The position numbers were made by a program, and so were the translations under genes. 64,000 bases of DNA from Methylovulum sp. (GTDB lineage: Bacteria; Pseudomonadota; Gammaproteobacteria; Methylococcales; Methylomonadaceae). This document shows, piece after piece, positions 27,950-36,864 of this stretch; positions within the stretch are counted from its first letter, which is position 1; the number at the start of each line of letters is the position of its first letter. The stretch is taken from NCBI GenBank assembly GCA_030653435.1, contig JAURZI010000035.1:1-64000 (forward strand). The letters are read 5' to 3'. A model generated the notes under the pieces. It worked only from the letters and a program-made list of their open reading frames with translations. It was not told the DNA's origin and ran no database searches.

Positions 27950-28163
27950 CGCTGGCAGGTCTTAAGTGGCGTTAACGTAAAGCACGGGATCATTATACCG
28001 TAGGCATGCCTGATGCGGCTTAGAGGATAAAAATGTCTGCCGAGTTTTGCGGTAGAAATTAAAGATGAAATTTTAGCCTTGAATCCTTGCTATTTTATTT
28101 AGTGCCCTCATAATCTTGTCTTTGAAATTGTGTTTAAAGATCGTATTGATGGAAACGCATAAC

Positions 28164-30581
28164 ATGACAGAAATAGAACAAACAAATGTATTAATCCCAG
28201 TCTTGCCGCTTAGAGATGTGGTGGTTTACCCGCACATGGTGATCCCTTTATTTGTCGGCAGGGAGCGCTCTGTTGATGCGTTGGATGCGGCTATGAGGGA
28301 CAGCAAGCAAGTGCTGCTGGTTGCCCAAAGGGAAGCGGAAGTTGATGAGCCGGATTTTGTCGATCTTTATCAGGTAGGTACGTTGGCTAATATTCTGCAA
28401 CTGTTGAAGTTGCCGGATGGTACCGTCAAAGTGCTGGTTGAAGGTAGCCAGCGTAGCGCCGTGACACGCTATGAAGAAACGGGCAGTTTCTTTTCCGCGA
28501 TGGTCAGTCCGCTGGAAGATGTCTTGGCCTTGTCGGATCAAGAGCAAGACGTACTGCAGCGGACTGCAATCAATTCGTTTGAACAGTACGTTAAATTGAA
28601 CAACAAAATTCCGCCCGAAGTGTTGACATCACTGGCCGGTATTGATGACCTCAGCAGGCTGGCCGATACGATGGCAGCGCACATGAGCTTAAAAGTCCAT
28701 GAGAAGCAAAAAATACTTGAAAATGCGGATATAGAGAACCGATTGGAAAACTTGATGACGCTGATGGAGGGCGAAGTCGATATTCTGGAAATGGAGAAGA
28801 AAATTCGCGTCCGCGTCAAACAGCAAATGGAGAAAAATCAGCGCGAGTATTACCTGAATGAGCAAATGAAGGCGATTCAAAAAGAATTGGGCGATATGGA
28901 TGATGTGCCTAATGAAATTGAAGAACTGGAAAAGAAAATTGCCGAGGCGGGTATGTCTAAAGAAGCCAAGGCCAAAGCGGAAGCAGAACTGAACAAGCTT
29001 AAATTAATGTCGCCGATGTCTGCTGAAGCGACTGTGGTACGTAATTATATTGACTGGATGGTGAGTGTGCCGTGGAAGAAAAAAACCAAGGTGCGGCATG
29101 ACTTAAAGATTGCTGAGCAGGTTTTGGAAGCCGAGCATTATGGTCTGGATAAAGTGAAAGAACGTATTCTGGAATATCTTGCCGTGCAACAGCGGGTAAA
29201 GCAGCTTAAAGGCCCTATCTTATGCTTGGTCGGCCCTCCGGGCGTGGGTAAGACTTCATTAGGCGAGTCTATCGCCAGGGCGACGAACCGCAAATATGTG
29301 CGTATGGCTTTGGGTGGCGTGCGGGATGAAGCAGAGATACGCGGGCATCGCCGGACTTATATCGGTTCGATGCCTGGCAAGATTTTGCAGAATCTTGCGA
29401 AAGTCAAGACGCGTAACCCGATGTTTTTACTCGATGAGATAGACAAGATGGCGGCGGATTTTCGCGGCGATCCGGCATCTGCGTTGCTTGAAGTCTTGGA
29501 CCCTGAGCAAAACCACACGTTCTCAGACCATTATCTGGAAGTCGATTTTGATTTGTCCGATGTAATGTTTGTGGCGACGGCGAATACGATGAATATTCCT
29601 CCGGCCCTATTGGACAGGATGGAAGTGATACGTCTTGCCGGTTATACCGAGGATGAGAAAATCAATATTGCATTGCGTTATTTAATTCCCAAACAGATTA
29701 CAAATAACGGACTTAAAGCAGAGGAAATAGACATTTCAGAACCGGCGGTCAGGAATATGATCCGTTATTATTCGCGCGAGGCTGGCGTTCGTAGTCTGGA
29801 ACGTGATATTTCCAAGATTTGCCGTAAGGTCGTCAAGGCATTGTTATTAAAGCCTGATAAACAGAAGGTTTTGATTACCGATGAAAACTTAGGCGATTAT
29901 TTGGGTGTCAAGCGTTTCAGCTACGGTATTGCAGAAGAGCAGGATCAGGTTGGGCAAGTCACCGGCTTGGCATGGACGGAAGTGGGCGGTGAATTGTTGA
30001 CTATTGAGACCGCAGTCATCCCCGGTAAAGGCAAGCATTCGGCGACTGGTAAGCTGGGCGAGGTCATGAAGGAATCGATAGAAGCGGCGATGACAGTGGT
30101 CAGAAGCCGTTCGGCAATTTTGGGTATTGATAATGAATTGTTTCAGAAAAATGATATACACATCCACGTTCCTGAAGGCGCAACGCCTAAGGACGGGCCT
30201 AGTGCCGGCATAGGCATGTGTACAGCCATTATTTCAGCATTGACCAAAATACCGGTGCGCGCCAACGTCGCCATGACGGGGGAAATCACATTGCGCGGTG
30301 AGGTGTTGCCGATAGGTGGTTTGAAGGAAAAATTGTTGGCGGCGCATCGGGGCGGCATAACGACGGTTTTGATTCCTGCTGAGAATGAAAAAGATTTGGT
30401 GGAAATTCCTGAAAATATAAAACACAACTTAATCATTAAGCCGGTGCATTGGATAGATGAAGTGCTGGAAGTGGCCTTGCAATATCTGCCTGTTCCCGTT
30501 GAAAAAATAGTGCTTGAAGAGCAGGGGAAAAATGAAGCGGATGCTGTTAAGGTAATAGCAACGGGTCTTACTGCACATTAG
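28164..30581 (+). CDS. lon: ATP-dependent protease Lon
   Basis: 805 residues from ATG 28164, where MTEIEQTN starts the usual Lon N-terminus (LIPVLPLRDVVVYPHMVIPLFVGRE). The frame is open to a TTG at 28116 and an ATG at 28149, but the extra residues match nothing. Domains: LAN substrate domain (about 10-205), coiled coil (about 205-305), AAA+ module with Walker A GPPGVGKTS (about 355) and Walker B MFLLDEIDKM, and C-terminal serine protease with PKDGPSAGIGM holding the catalytic Ser and a following Lys. It degrades misfolded and regulatory proteins. HU follows downstream, as often. Confidence 0.97.
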   Translation: MTEIEQTNVLIPVLPLRDVVVYPHMVIPLFVGRERSVDALDAAMRDSKQVLLVAQREAEVDEPDFVDLYQVGTLANILQLLKLPDGTVKVLVEGSQRSAVTRYEETGSFFSAMVSPLEDVLALSDQEQDVLQRTAINSFEQYVKLNNKIPPEVLTSLAGIDDLSRLADTMAAHMSLKVHEKQKILENADIENRLENLMTLMEGEVDILEMEKKIRVRVKQQMEKNQREYYLNEQMKAIQKELGDMDDVPNEIEELEKKIAEAGMSKEAKAKAEAELNKLKLMSPMSAEATVVRNYIDWMVSVPWKKKTKVRHDLKIAEQVLEAEHYGLDKVKERILEYLAVQQRVKQLKGPILCLVGPPGVGKTSLGESIARATNRKYVRMALGGVRDEAEIRGHRRTYIGSMPGKILQNLAKVKTRNPMFLLDEIDKMAADFRGDPASALLEVLDPEQNHTFSDHYLEVDFDLSDVMFVATANTMNIPPALLDRMEVIRLAGYTEDEKINIALRYLIPKQITNNGLKAEEIDISEPAVRNMIRYYSREAGVRSLERDISKICRKVVKALLLKPDKQKVLITDENLGDYLGVKRFSYGIAEEQDQVGQVTGLAWTEVGGELLTIETAVIPGKGKHSATGKLGEVMKESIEAAMTVVRSRSAILGIDNELFQKNDIHIHVPEGATPKDGPSAGIGMCTAIISALTKIPVRANVAMTGEITLRGEVLPIGGLKEKLLAAHRGGITTVLIPAENEKDLVEIPENIKHNLIIKPVHWIDEVLEVALQYLPVPVEKIVLEEQGKNEADAVKVIATGLTAH

Positions 30582-30650
30582 CAAGGCTTACGGTTTATGT
30601 AAAAATATTAGCGAAACCGCAACCATCAAGGCCTCTAGGGGTTTTAATGC

Positions 30651-30680
30651 TTGACACTGCATTGGCCCAGTTGATATAAA
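30651..30680 (+). promoter_or_regulatory. Sigma-70 promoter upstream of HU gene
   Basis: TTGACA at 30651-30656, 18-bp spacer, TATAAA at 30675-30680, about 90 bp before the HU start. AAGGGGG just upstream of the start is the ribosome binding site. Confidence 0.65.
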
Positions 30681-30769
30681 TACCAGTGTTTCTTGTGTTG
30701 CTGCTAGCAGGCATAAGACACACAAGTCTTGCCCAACACATAAAAATGACTTCCTAAGGGGGAATAATA

Positions 30770-31042
30770 ATGAATAAATCGGAACTTATTGATGCTATCG
30801 CGGAGTCTGCTGAATTGACAAAAGCAGATGCCGGTCGTGCTTTAGATGGTTTTTTAAACGCGGTAACCAGTGCGTTGAGTAAAGGGGATTCTGTTGCTTT
30901 AGTCGGTTTTGGCACTTATTCCGTAAAAGAAAGGGCGGAGCGTAAAGGCCGTAATCCACAAACTGGAGAGGAGATAACCATTAAAGCTGCAAAAATTCCT
31001 TCATTTAAAGCTGGTAAAAGTTTAAAAGATGCTGTAAACTGA
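30770..31042 (+). CDS. hupB: DNA-binding protein HU
   Basis: 90 residues, full HU length: [72 protein letters not shown]. The [10 protein letters not shown] arm that inserts in the DNA minor groove is intact. It is a nucleoid architectural protein. Its position after lon and before a PpiD-like gene, with two tRNAs between, matches the lon-hupB-ppiD order of Escherichia coli. Confidence 0.95.
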   Translation: MNKSELIDAIAESAELTKADAGRALDGFLNAVTSALSKGDSVALVGFGTYSVKERAERKGRNPQTGEEITIKAAKIPSFKAGKSLKDAVN

Positions 31043-31054
31043 TCAGCATTAGTC

Positions 31055-31130
31055 GGGTGCTTAGCTCAGCTGGGAGAGCATCGCCCTTACAAGGCGAGGG
31101 TCGGGGGTTCGAACCCCTCAGCACCCACCA
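31055..31130 (+). tRNA. tRNA-Val (anticodon TAC)
   Basis: 76 nt including encoded CCA. Acceptor GGGTGCT pairs with AGCACCC; D-loop TTAGCTCAGCTGGGAGAGC, anticodon arm CGCCCTTACAAGGCG with TAC, and TΨC arm GGGGGTTCGAACCCC are all clear. Confidence 0.97.
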
Positions 31131-31136
31131 GACTTT

Positions 31137-31213
31137 GGAGTGGTAGTTCAGTTGGTTAGAATACCGGCCTGTCACGCCGGTGGTCGCGGGTTCGAGTCCC
31201 GTCCGCTTCGCCA
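31137..31213 (+). tRNA. tRNA-Asp (anticodon GTC), copy 1
   Basis: 77 nt including CCA, 6 bp after tRNA-Val. Anticodon arm CCGGCCTGTCACGCCGG gives GTC. It is identical to the copy at 43779-43855 except for T instead of C at position 5 of the acceptor stem, leaving a T-G wobble pair. Confidence 0.96.
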
Positions 31214-31220
31214 AAAAATC

Positions 31221-31258
31221 AAAAAGCCCCGTACCACTTGGTTCGGGGCTTTTTTTTT
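31221..31258 (+). terminator. Intrinsic terminator after tRNA-Val/tRNA-Asp
   Basis: Stem aaaaagccccg / cggggcttttt with a 12-nt loop and a run of nine Ts. It ends the tRNA transcript 26 bp before the PpiD-like start. Confidence 0.9.
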
Positions 31259-31284
31259 GCATCGTCATTTATTAGGGCAGATCT

Positions 31285-33159
31285 ATGCTAAGCAGAATCA
31301 GAGAAAAATCGCAAGGTGCCTTTGCATGGGGTATTTTGATAGTGATTTGTGTACCTTTTGCATTATGGGGTATTAATAATTACATGGATAATGGGCAGGA
31401 AGCGCCAGTCGCATCAGTAGGTAGCAAGGATTTTTATCTTCGCGATGTGAACAAAGCTTATGAGCAATATAGCCAAAGCCTTAGAGGCTTGGGTATTGAT
31501 GAGCAGACCTTGAAAGCGCAGGCCTTGCAAAAACTGATAAAAGATGAAGTGTTATTGCAGTATGTCCATGCAAAAGGCTTGACGGCTACCGATGCGAATA
31601 TCCGCGAATTTATCAAATCATTGGAATATTTCCAGACGGATGGGCAATTTGATGAAAAAAAATATAAGTCATTGTTGACATCGCAACGGATATCATCCAA
31701 TGAGTTTGTTAACAGGATCAAAAATGCCTTGGTCATGGAGCAGTTTCAGCACAGCATAGTCGACAGCGCTATTGCCACGCAATATGATGTGGAAAGCTTC
31801 TTTAAAATTCAGAATCAGCAACGTGATGTCGATTATGTGACGGTCACGTTGCAACCCGCGTCGGAACAGCCTAAATCAGAAGAAGTTGCCGCTTATTATC
31901 AGCAGCACCAGGATCTGTACCAATCACCTGAACAGGTTTCCATAGACTATGTCGAATTATCGCTGCCTGAAATGGCTAAAAAAATTGTCGTAACGGATGA
32001 AAAATTAAAAGCATTTTACGAAGAGCAGAAAGAGCAGTACAGCACACCGGAACGTAGAAAAATCAGCCATATTCTGTTTGCAGTCAATGATAAGGTTAAC
32101 GAAAAAGCGGCCTTAGAACAAGCGCAAAAAGCCAAGCAAGAGCTGGCGACAAAAGACTTTGCCGCGTTGGCTGCTGAACGGTCTGATGACAAGGTAACAG
32201 CCAAATCAGGAGGCGATTTGGGTTTGTTTAATGTCGGTGTCATGGAAAAAGCGTTTGAAGATGCTGCGACGGCGTTAAAACAGGGTGAAGTGTCCGAGCC
32301 GGTTAAATCCGCGTTTGGTTATCATTTGATCAAAGTGACGGAATTATTGCCTGCCGAGATCAAGCCGTTTGACAGTGTCAAGACGGAACTGACTAAAGCA
32401 TACCAAAAAAACCAGGCAGAAAATGCTTTTTATGAAGCTAGCGAGAAATTGGCGGAATTGAGCTATCAGAACCCTGACAACCTTCAAACGGTGGCTGATG
32501 CCTTAGGTGTCGCGGTAAAAAAATCTGCATTGTTCACTAAAGATAAAGGTGAAGGGATTGCCGCTGATGACAAAATACGGAGTGCCGCATTTACCGAAGA
32601 AGTTTTGCAGGGCAATAACAGCACGCCTATAGAATTAGGTGCTGAGCTATTGGTGGTCTTACGCCTGCAAGAGCATAAACCGGCTGCCACACGTGATTTG
32701 GATGCGGTTAGAAATGATATTGTCGCTTTTTTATTAAATGATAAAGCCAAAACATCGGCTGCCGAAAAAGCAAAGCAACTGCAAGAACGCTTGGCTGCGG
32801 GTGCCACAATTCAAGCCGTGGCTGATGAAAATAAGCTTGCAGTTAAGCATGTTAAGGCTTTGATGCGGAGAGGGGCTGATTTGCCACAGCCTTTGCTTGA
32901 GGCGGTCTTTAAGGCGGCAAAACCGGTCGGTGGTAAACCGAGTGTATTTATTGCGACACTTCCTGCCGGGGATCAAATTGTTGCCAGTTTGATCAAGGTA
33001 ACGGAAGGCGTTATGAGCGATGCCGACAAAAAGCAGCTTGATGTGGCAAAAAAGAATATTGCCAATGCGTTTGGTCAAGCCGAATTCAATGCGGTGCTGA
33101 GTAGCTTGGAAGCTGATGCCGATATTTCGGTTAAGGCGGCCAAGAATAGCGCTGAATAA
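31285..33159 (+). CDS. ppiD: PpiD-type membrane-anchored peptidyl-prolyl isomerase/chaperone
   Basis: 624 residues. An N-terminal membrane anchor (about 12-32, VICVPFALWGINNYMD) is followed by a SurA_N-like chaperone region (about 35-240), a parvulin domain (about 260-355: RRKISHILFAV, GGDLGLFNVGVMEKAFEDAA, VKSAFGYHLIKV) and a long C-terminal region. PpiD is a periplasmic foldase linked to outer-membrane protein folding and the Sec translocon. The lon-hupB-ppiD gene order supports the name. Confidence 0.94.
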   Translation: MLSRIREKSQGAFAWGILIVICVPFALWGINNYMDNGQEAPVASVGSKDFYLRDVNKAYEQYSQSLRGLGIDEQTLKAQALQKLIKDEVLLQYVHAKGLTATDANIREFIKSLEYFQTDGQFDEKKYKSLLTSQRISSNEFVNRIKNALVMEQFQHSIVDSAIATQYDVESFFKIQNQQRDVDYVTVTLQPASEQPKSEEVAAYYQQHQDLYQSPEQVSIDYVELSLPEMAKKIVVTDEKLKAFYEEQKEQYSTPERRKISHILFAVNDKVNEKAALEQAQKAKQELATKDFAALAAERSDDKVTAKSGGDLGLFNVGVMEKAFEDAATALKQGEVSEPVKSAFGYHLIKVTELLPAEIKPFDSVKTELTKAYQKNQAENAFYEASEKLAELSYQNPDNLQTVADALGVAVKKSALFTKDKGEGIAADDKIRSAAFTEEVLQGNNSTPIELGAELLVVLRLQEHKPAATRDLDAVRNDIVAFLLNDKAKTSAAEKAKQLQERLAAGATIQAVADENKLAVKHVKALMRRGADLPQPLLEAVFKAAKPVGGKPSVFIATLPAGDQIVASLIKVTEGVMSDADKKQLDVAKKNIANAFGQAEFNAVLSSLEADADISVKAAKNSAE

Positions 33160-33174
33160 AGCTTGCGGGATAAA

Positions 33175-33194
33175 AAGGGGGCTCAGGCTCCCTT
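33175..33194. terminator. Hairpin between convergent ppiD and MgtC-like genes
   Basis: Stem aaggggg / ctccctt around loop ctcagg, preceded by an A-run. It lies in the 37-bp gap between convergent stops and could serve the minus-strand transcript. Confidence 0.5.
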
Positions 33195-33196
33195 GG

Positions 33197-34456
33197 TTAG
33201 CTTAGCATTAGGCCTATGGCTATGGCCGTACTCAAGGTGATAGTAACTCTATAGCCTAAGGCAACCCCGCCAATGACCAGCGAAAAAATGCTTTTGACTA
33301 GCGAATTTACCGTTACCGCAATGATAATTGCCCGTGCCGACACTTGAATATCCAAACCATCCGCACTCATGCGTGACAAGCTTAGCGTCAGGGGATCAAC
33401 ATCGGCTAAACCCGACAGTGCTGCAAGCACATAAGTGCCCATATCACCAAAATAAGCCTTTAGCAGATTAGACAGCAGCAGAATGACTGCTAAAAACAAA
33501 CCAAACTTTAGTGCCATTCCTAGTTGAAACGGGTTTTCCAAGTTTACTTCCTCGCCCGTCCTATATTCGCGCGCACTTCGCCATAGCAGAAAGGCAAAGA
33601 AATAAGTGATAACGCTCATGAGCAGTAAGGATGGCAGCAGTAAGCGGCACAGGGCTTGATTCATAATTGAAGTCAGCAGCAGCGTCCGGACAAACAAAGT
33701 TGCACAAGCCGTCAAGATGCCTGCCGATAAGGCATTTTCCCGGCCGGGATAGTGTTTTGACACGCGCGACAGGTTAAGCGTAACAGCGGTTGATGAGACC
33801 AGTCCACCAAACGCACCTGTCAAAATGGGGCCATAGCGGTCGCCGACTATTTTGACGGCAAAATAACCCAGATAAGAAATACTTGCTATCAGCACCACCA
33901 TGCACCAGATACGGTAAGGATTAAAGGCCAGCCAAGGTCCATAGCCTTGATCCGGCAGCACTGGCAGCATAACCACCGAGATCAGTAATAATTGCAAAGT
34001 TGCATTCAGTTCTTGCTGTTCCAGTTTTTTCATCCAACTATGCAACAGTGGCTTGAAATCGAGCAGCGAAGTGATGACAACGGCTGCGGCGCAGGATAAC
34101 GTGGCATGGCCGAAAACAATTAACGCTCCTAGCGTAAAGGTAATTAGCGAGGCAATGATGCTGGTAATGCTGAAATCTTCAAATTTATCCAGAGATTTGT
34201 TGTAAGCGACTAGCAAAACCAAAGTTAACGCTAAAAAAGCAAACCCCATCAAAGAGGGGCTGGATTGTTGAGCCACTATACCCCAAAGAGCTCCTAGTAG
34301 GCTGATTAGTCCATAAGTGCGTAAGCCCGCAACACGTAGGCCCTCATCTCGGTTGCGTGTGCGCCAGCCGCGTTCCAGGCCAATAAGCAAGCCTGTTGCC
34401 AGCGCTATTCCCAAGAGTTTGAAATTTTCCAGGTCAGTAATGGGTAGCCGTTCCAT
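33197..34456 (-). CDS. MgtC/SapB-family membrane protein with DUF4010
   Basis: 419 residues, polytopic, with about a dozen hydrophobic segments. The N-terminal MgtC/SapB-like part contains ALATGLLIGLERGWR and RVAGLRTYGLISLLGAL; the C-terminal DUF4010-like part contains GAFGGLVSSTAVTLNLSR. These long proteins occur widely in proteobacteria; their transported substrate, if any, is unknown. The GNAT gene is 7 bp upstream on the same strand, so they are probably co-transcribed. Confidence 0.87.
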   Translation of the reverse strand: MERLPITDLENFKLLGIALATGLLIGLERGWRTRNRDEGLRVAGLRTYGLISLLGALWGIVAQQSSPSLMGFAFLALTLVLLVAYNKSLDKFEDFSITSIIASLITFTLGALIVFGHATLSCAAAVVITSLLDFKPLLHSWMKKLEQQELNATLQLLLISVVMLPVLPDQGYGPWLAFNPYRIWCMVVLIASISYLGYFAVKIVGDRYGPILTGAFGGLVSSTAVTLNLSRVSKHYPGRENALSAGILTACATLFVRTLLLTSIMNQALCRLLLPSLLLMSVITYFFAFLLWRSAREYRTGEEVNLENPFQLGMALKFGLFLAVILLLSNLLKAYFGDMGTYVLAALSGLADVDPLTLSLSRMSADGLDIQVSARAIIIAVTVNSLVKSIFSLVIGGVALGYRVTITLSTAIAIGLMLS

Positions 34457-34463
34457 GGCTACA

Positions 34464-34913
34464 TCAACCGTTCAGCATAAGGCGTAGCGGAATCATTGCT
34501 GATGGACAAAAACCATGTCGCTGATAAAAACGTTGTGCGGCTTCATTACCGTGATCGGTAAGCAGGGTAATGCGTTGGCAACCCCGTAGCCGCGCCAATT
34601 CGATGGCGTGCGCCAGCAATTTTGAACCTGTCCCTGAGTTGCGCGCCTCCGGCATGACCACTAGGTCTTCAAGCAGCGCGACATCTGCCCCTAATGCGGT
34701 CGAGACTGTGAAAAGTAGGCTGACCATGCCGATAATCTGCTGGTCTTGGCGGGCGATGATGATTTGTCCTGATTCCGGGTTGTCGATGATACGGGTCAAG
34801 CCGCGGCTTTGGGCAGGGTAATCGGGCGTGAAGTCAGCCTCTAGTGAAAATAATATGTGCAGCAATTCGCAAAGTGCTGGAATGTCTGACGAATGCGCGG
34901 CGCTGATGTGCAT
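34464..34913 (-). CDS. GNAT-family N-acetyltransferase
   Basis: 149 residues with the GNAT fold: MVSLLFTVSTALGADVALLEDLVV, then the acetyl-CoA loop RNSGTGSKLLAHAIELAR and LLTDHGNEAAQRFYQRHGF. It should acetylate an amine on a small molecule or protein; the substrate cannot be predicted. It is upstream of the MgtC/SapB-like gene in an apparent two-gene operon. Confidence 0.88.
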   Translation of the reverse strand: MHISAAHSSDIPALCELLHILFSLEADFTPDYPAQSRGLTRIIDNPESGQIIIARQDQQIIGMVSLLFTVSTALGADVALLEDLVVMPEARNSGTGSKLLAHAIELARLRGCQRITLLTDHGNEAAQRFYQRHGFCPSAMIPLRLMLNG

Positions 34914-35212
34914 GGGTTACCTGATTCTTAAGATAGTGTTGCTCTTTTAACCATGTCATGGAGGACGTAAAACATCATGAACACGGGGGTGATGGTTTCG
35001 CTATGCTCAAACCAATACAAAACAAGATGATGACGAGGGATGCGCTTATTGTATGCCTTTATTATTGGCATGCAATGGATGCCGATGGTATTGCAATTAA
35101 TGTTGTTTAGACGCAAATAATTGTGGTGTAACTTGCTGGCGTGGAAAGACAATTGTCGCAGAATGACGTTAAGCCTTTATAATGCAATCTTTTCAATTTA
35201 TATGGAATCAGC

Positions 35213-35548
35213 ATGGAATCTTTACCTGAAAAAACCTGTTCAATCGAACGTCTGGTGACGCAACCGAAACTTATTGCCGCAGCCAAGGCAGGTGTAAAAA
35301 CACAGCAACGCCGTGATGGTGTGTATGGGTGGCCTGGCGAAAGCTTCCAATTGGAAGGCATGGATTTTATCGTAACAGACTTGAGCCGCCAGCGCTTAGG
35401 CGATATGACTGACGACGATGCCAAGGCAGAAGGTTTTCCAGGACTGGAAATATACAAAGATATAATCTTAAAAATGCACACGGGTATGACGTGGAATGCA
35501 GACAGCCTCGTCTGGGTGCATAGTTTTTCAGCCAAGGCCGATGCTTAA
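35213..35548 (+). CDS. ASCH-domain-like small protein
   Basis: 111 residues: QRRDGVYGWPGESFQLEGMDF, SRQRLGDMTDDDAKAEGFPG, and YKDIILKMHTGMTWNADSLVWVHSF. The GDMTDDDAKAEGF segment matches ASCH-type proteins, a beta-barrel fold related to PUA domains and thought to bind RNA. No specific role is known. The gene stands alone between the GNAT gene and the convergent formate dehydrogenase operon. Confidence 0.78.
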   Translation: MESLPEKTCSIERLVTQPKLIAAAKAGVKTQQRRDGVYGWPGESFQLEGMDFIVTDLSRQRLGDMTDDDAKAEGFPGLEIYKDIILKMHTGMTWNADSLVWVHSFSAKADA

Positions 35549-35785
35549 GCCGAGTTGACTTGGTTTTAGCCGGTTAGGCCTCTTTTTTACTTGATGGGGG
35601 CAGAGAGTCCATGTTATGGGCAATATAAAGGGATCAAGCCCATAAATATACTTTTATACTTTGCATGATCATGTTTACGGTTTACACCCTACATAAAGTC
35701 GGCTGTGACCGTTCAGTTTATATCGCAAGCATGGCTTGTTGGACAGGACATAGGGTTAAGCCCTGTTAGTGCTGCAAAGACACCA

Positions 35786-35998
35786 CTACCCAGTTATTTT
35801 GGCGACAGCGGCTTTGGCAAGATCGCTTAAACCATCGCCGCTTTCTTGGCAATAAGCAATAATTGCTTTACGCATTCTGGGTTCCCATGCCCTCATGATA
35901 TGGCTTTTTACGCCTTCAGCGGCTATTTCTTTATCAGGTTCGGCATTAAAAAAGTCGCTAATATCATTGGCCATTTTGATAAGTCTTTCAGTTTTCAT
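35786..35998 (-). CDS. fdsD: NAD-dependent formate dehydrogenase delta subunit
   Basis: 70 residues, typical FdsD length: RLIKMANDISDFFNAEPD, HIMRAWEPRMRKAI. FdsD is a small subunit or maturation-associated protein of the soluble NAD-linked formate dehydrogenase. It is the last gene of fdsG-fdsB-fdsA-fdhD-fdsD, 8 bp after fdhD. Confidence 0.93.
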   Translation of the reverse strand: MKTERLIKMANDISDFFNAEPDKEIAAEGVKSHIMRAWEPRMRKAIIAYCQESGDGLSDLAKAAVAKITG

Positions 35999-36006
35999 TG
36001 CGTATT

Positions 36007-36864
36007 CTATAGAGTGTGGTTGATATGTGTGAGCCGTTGCGGGTGGGTATAAACCACCTGCTGGTCGGCACGGGCAAAACCTATTAGCGTTAAACCCGCT
36101 TCATCGGCGAGCCGGATTGCTAAGCCGGTTGGTGCAGAAATGGCCGCCAGTAGCGTAATGCCGACAAATGCGGTTTTTTGCACCATTTCATAGCTGGCCC
36201 GGCTGGTGACGATGACAAAACCTGTGTTGGGTTTTTTGCCGGTACGCAACAGTGCGCCTATAAGTTTGTCCAGAGCGTTATGCCGACCGACATCCTCGCG
36301 CACAGTGACTATGCCTGTGCCGGGAACAGCCCAGGCGGCGGCGTGTACAGAGCCGGTCAGTTTGTTGATTCTTTGTTGCTGTTTGATATCACTCAAAGCC
36401 TTAATCAGTTCATCGGCATTAACCGTTACATTGCCGTGTACTGGCTCCGGCTGGCGAATGGCTTGTTTCAAGGTGCTGGCACCGCATAAGCCGCAACCCG
36501 TGCGTCCGGTCAGGTTACGGCCTTTGTCCGCCATGCTTTGAAAGCGATGTTCGGGAATTTTTAGCTGGAGTTCGATGCCGTTGGATCGGTTATAAATCCG
36601 GGTAGCCAATAATTCCTGCGGCTTACTAATAATGCCTTCGGTGATGCTGAAACCCAGTGCGAATTCTTCCAGATTAGTCGGCGTCGCCAGCATCACGACA
36701 TGGGGCACGCCGTTGTAGATCAGGGAAATCGGTACTTCTTCGGCGATATAGTCTTGCTCTACGGAACGCTGGCCTTGTTGCCAGCGTTCGACGGTACTTT
36801 GCTGGTAACTAGGCCAGCCTAAATCCAGAGCTAACGGTTGCGCTTCTGTATTGGCGTTAGCCAT
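36007..36864 (-). CDS. fdhD: Formate dehydrogenase sulfurtransferase FdhD (FdsC)
   Basis: 285 residues. FdhD transfers sulfur from IscS to the molybdenum cofactor to activate formate dehydrogenase. The conserved cysteine motif is in TGRTGCGLCGASTL (about residues 119-122), followed by HAAAW and REDVGRHNALDKLIG. It overlaps fdsA by 8 bp, showing translational coupling to the catalytic subunit it serves. Confidence 0.95.
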   Translation of the reverse strand: MANANTEAQPLALDLGWPSYQQSTVERWQQGQRSVEQDYIAEEVPISLIYNGVPHVVMLATPTNLEEFALGFSITEGIISKPQELLATRIYNRSNGIELQLKIPEHRFQSMADKGRNLTGRTGCGLCGASTLKQAIRQPEPVHGNVTVNADELIKALSDIKQQQRINKLTGSVHAAAWAVPGTGIVTVREDVGRHNALDKLIGALLRTGKKPNTGFVIVTSRASYEMVQKTAFVGITLLAAISAPTGLAIRLADEAGLTLIGFARADQQVVYTHPQRLTHINHTL

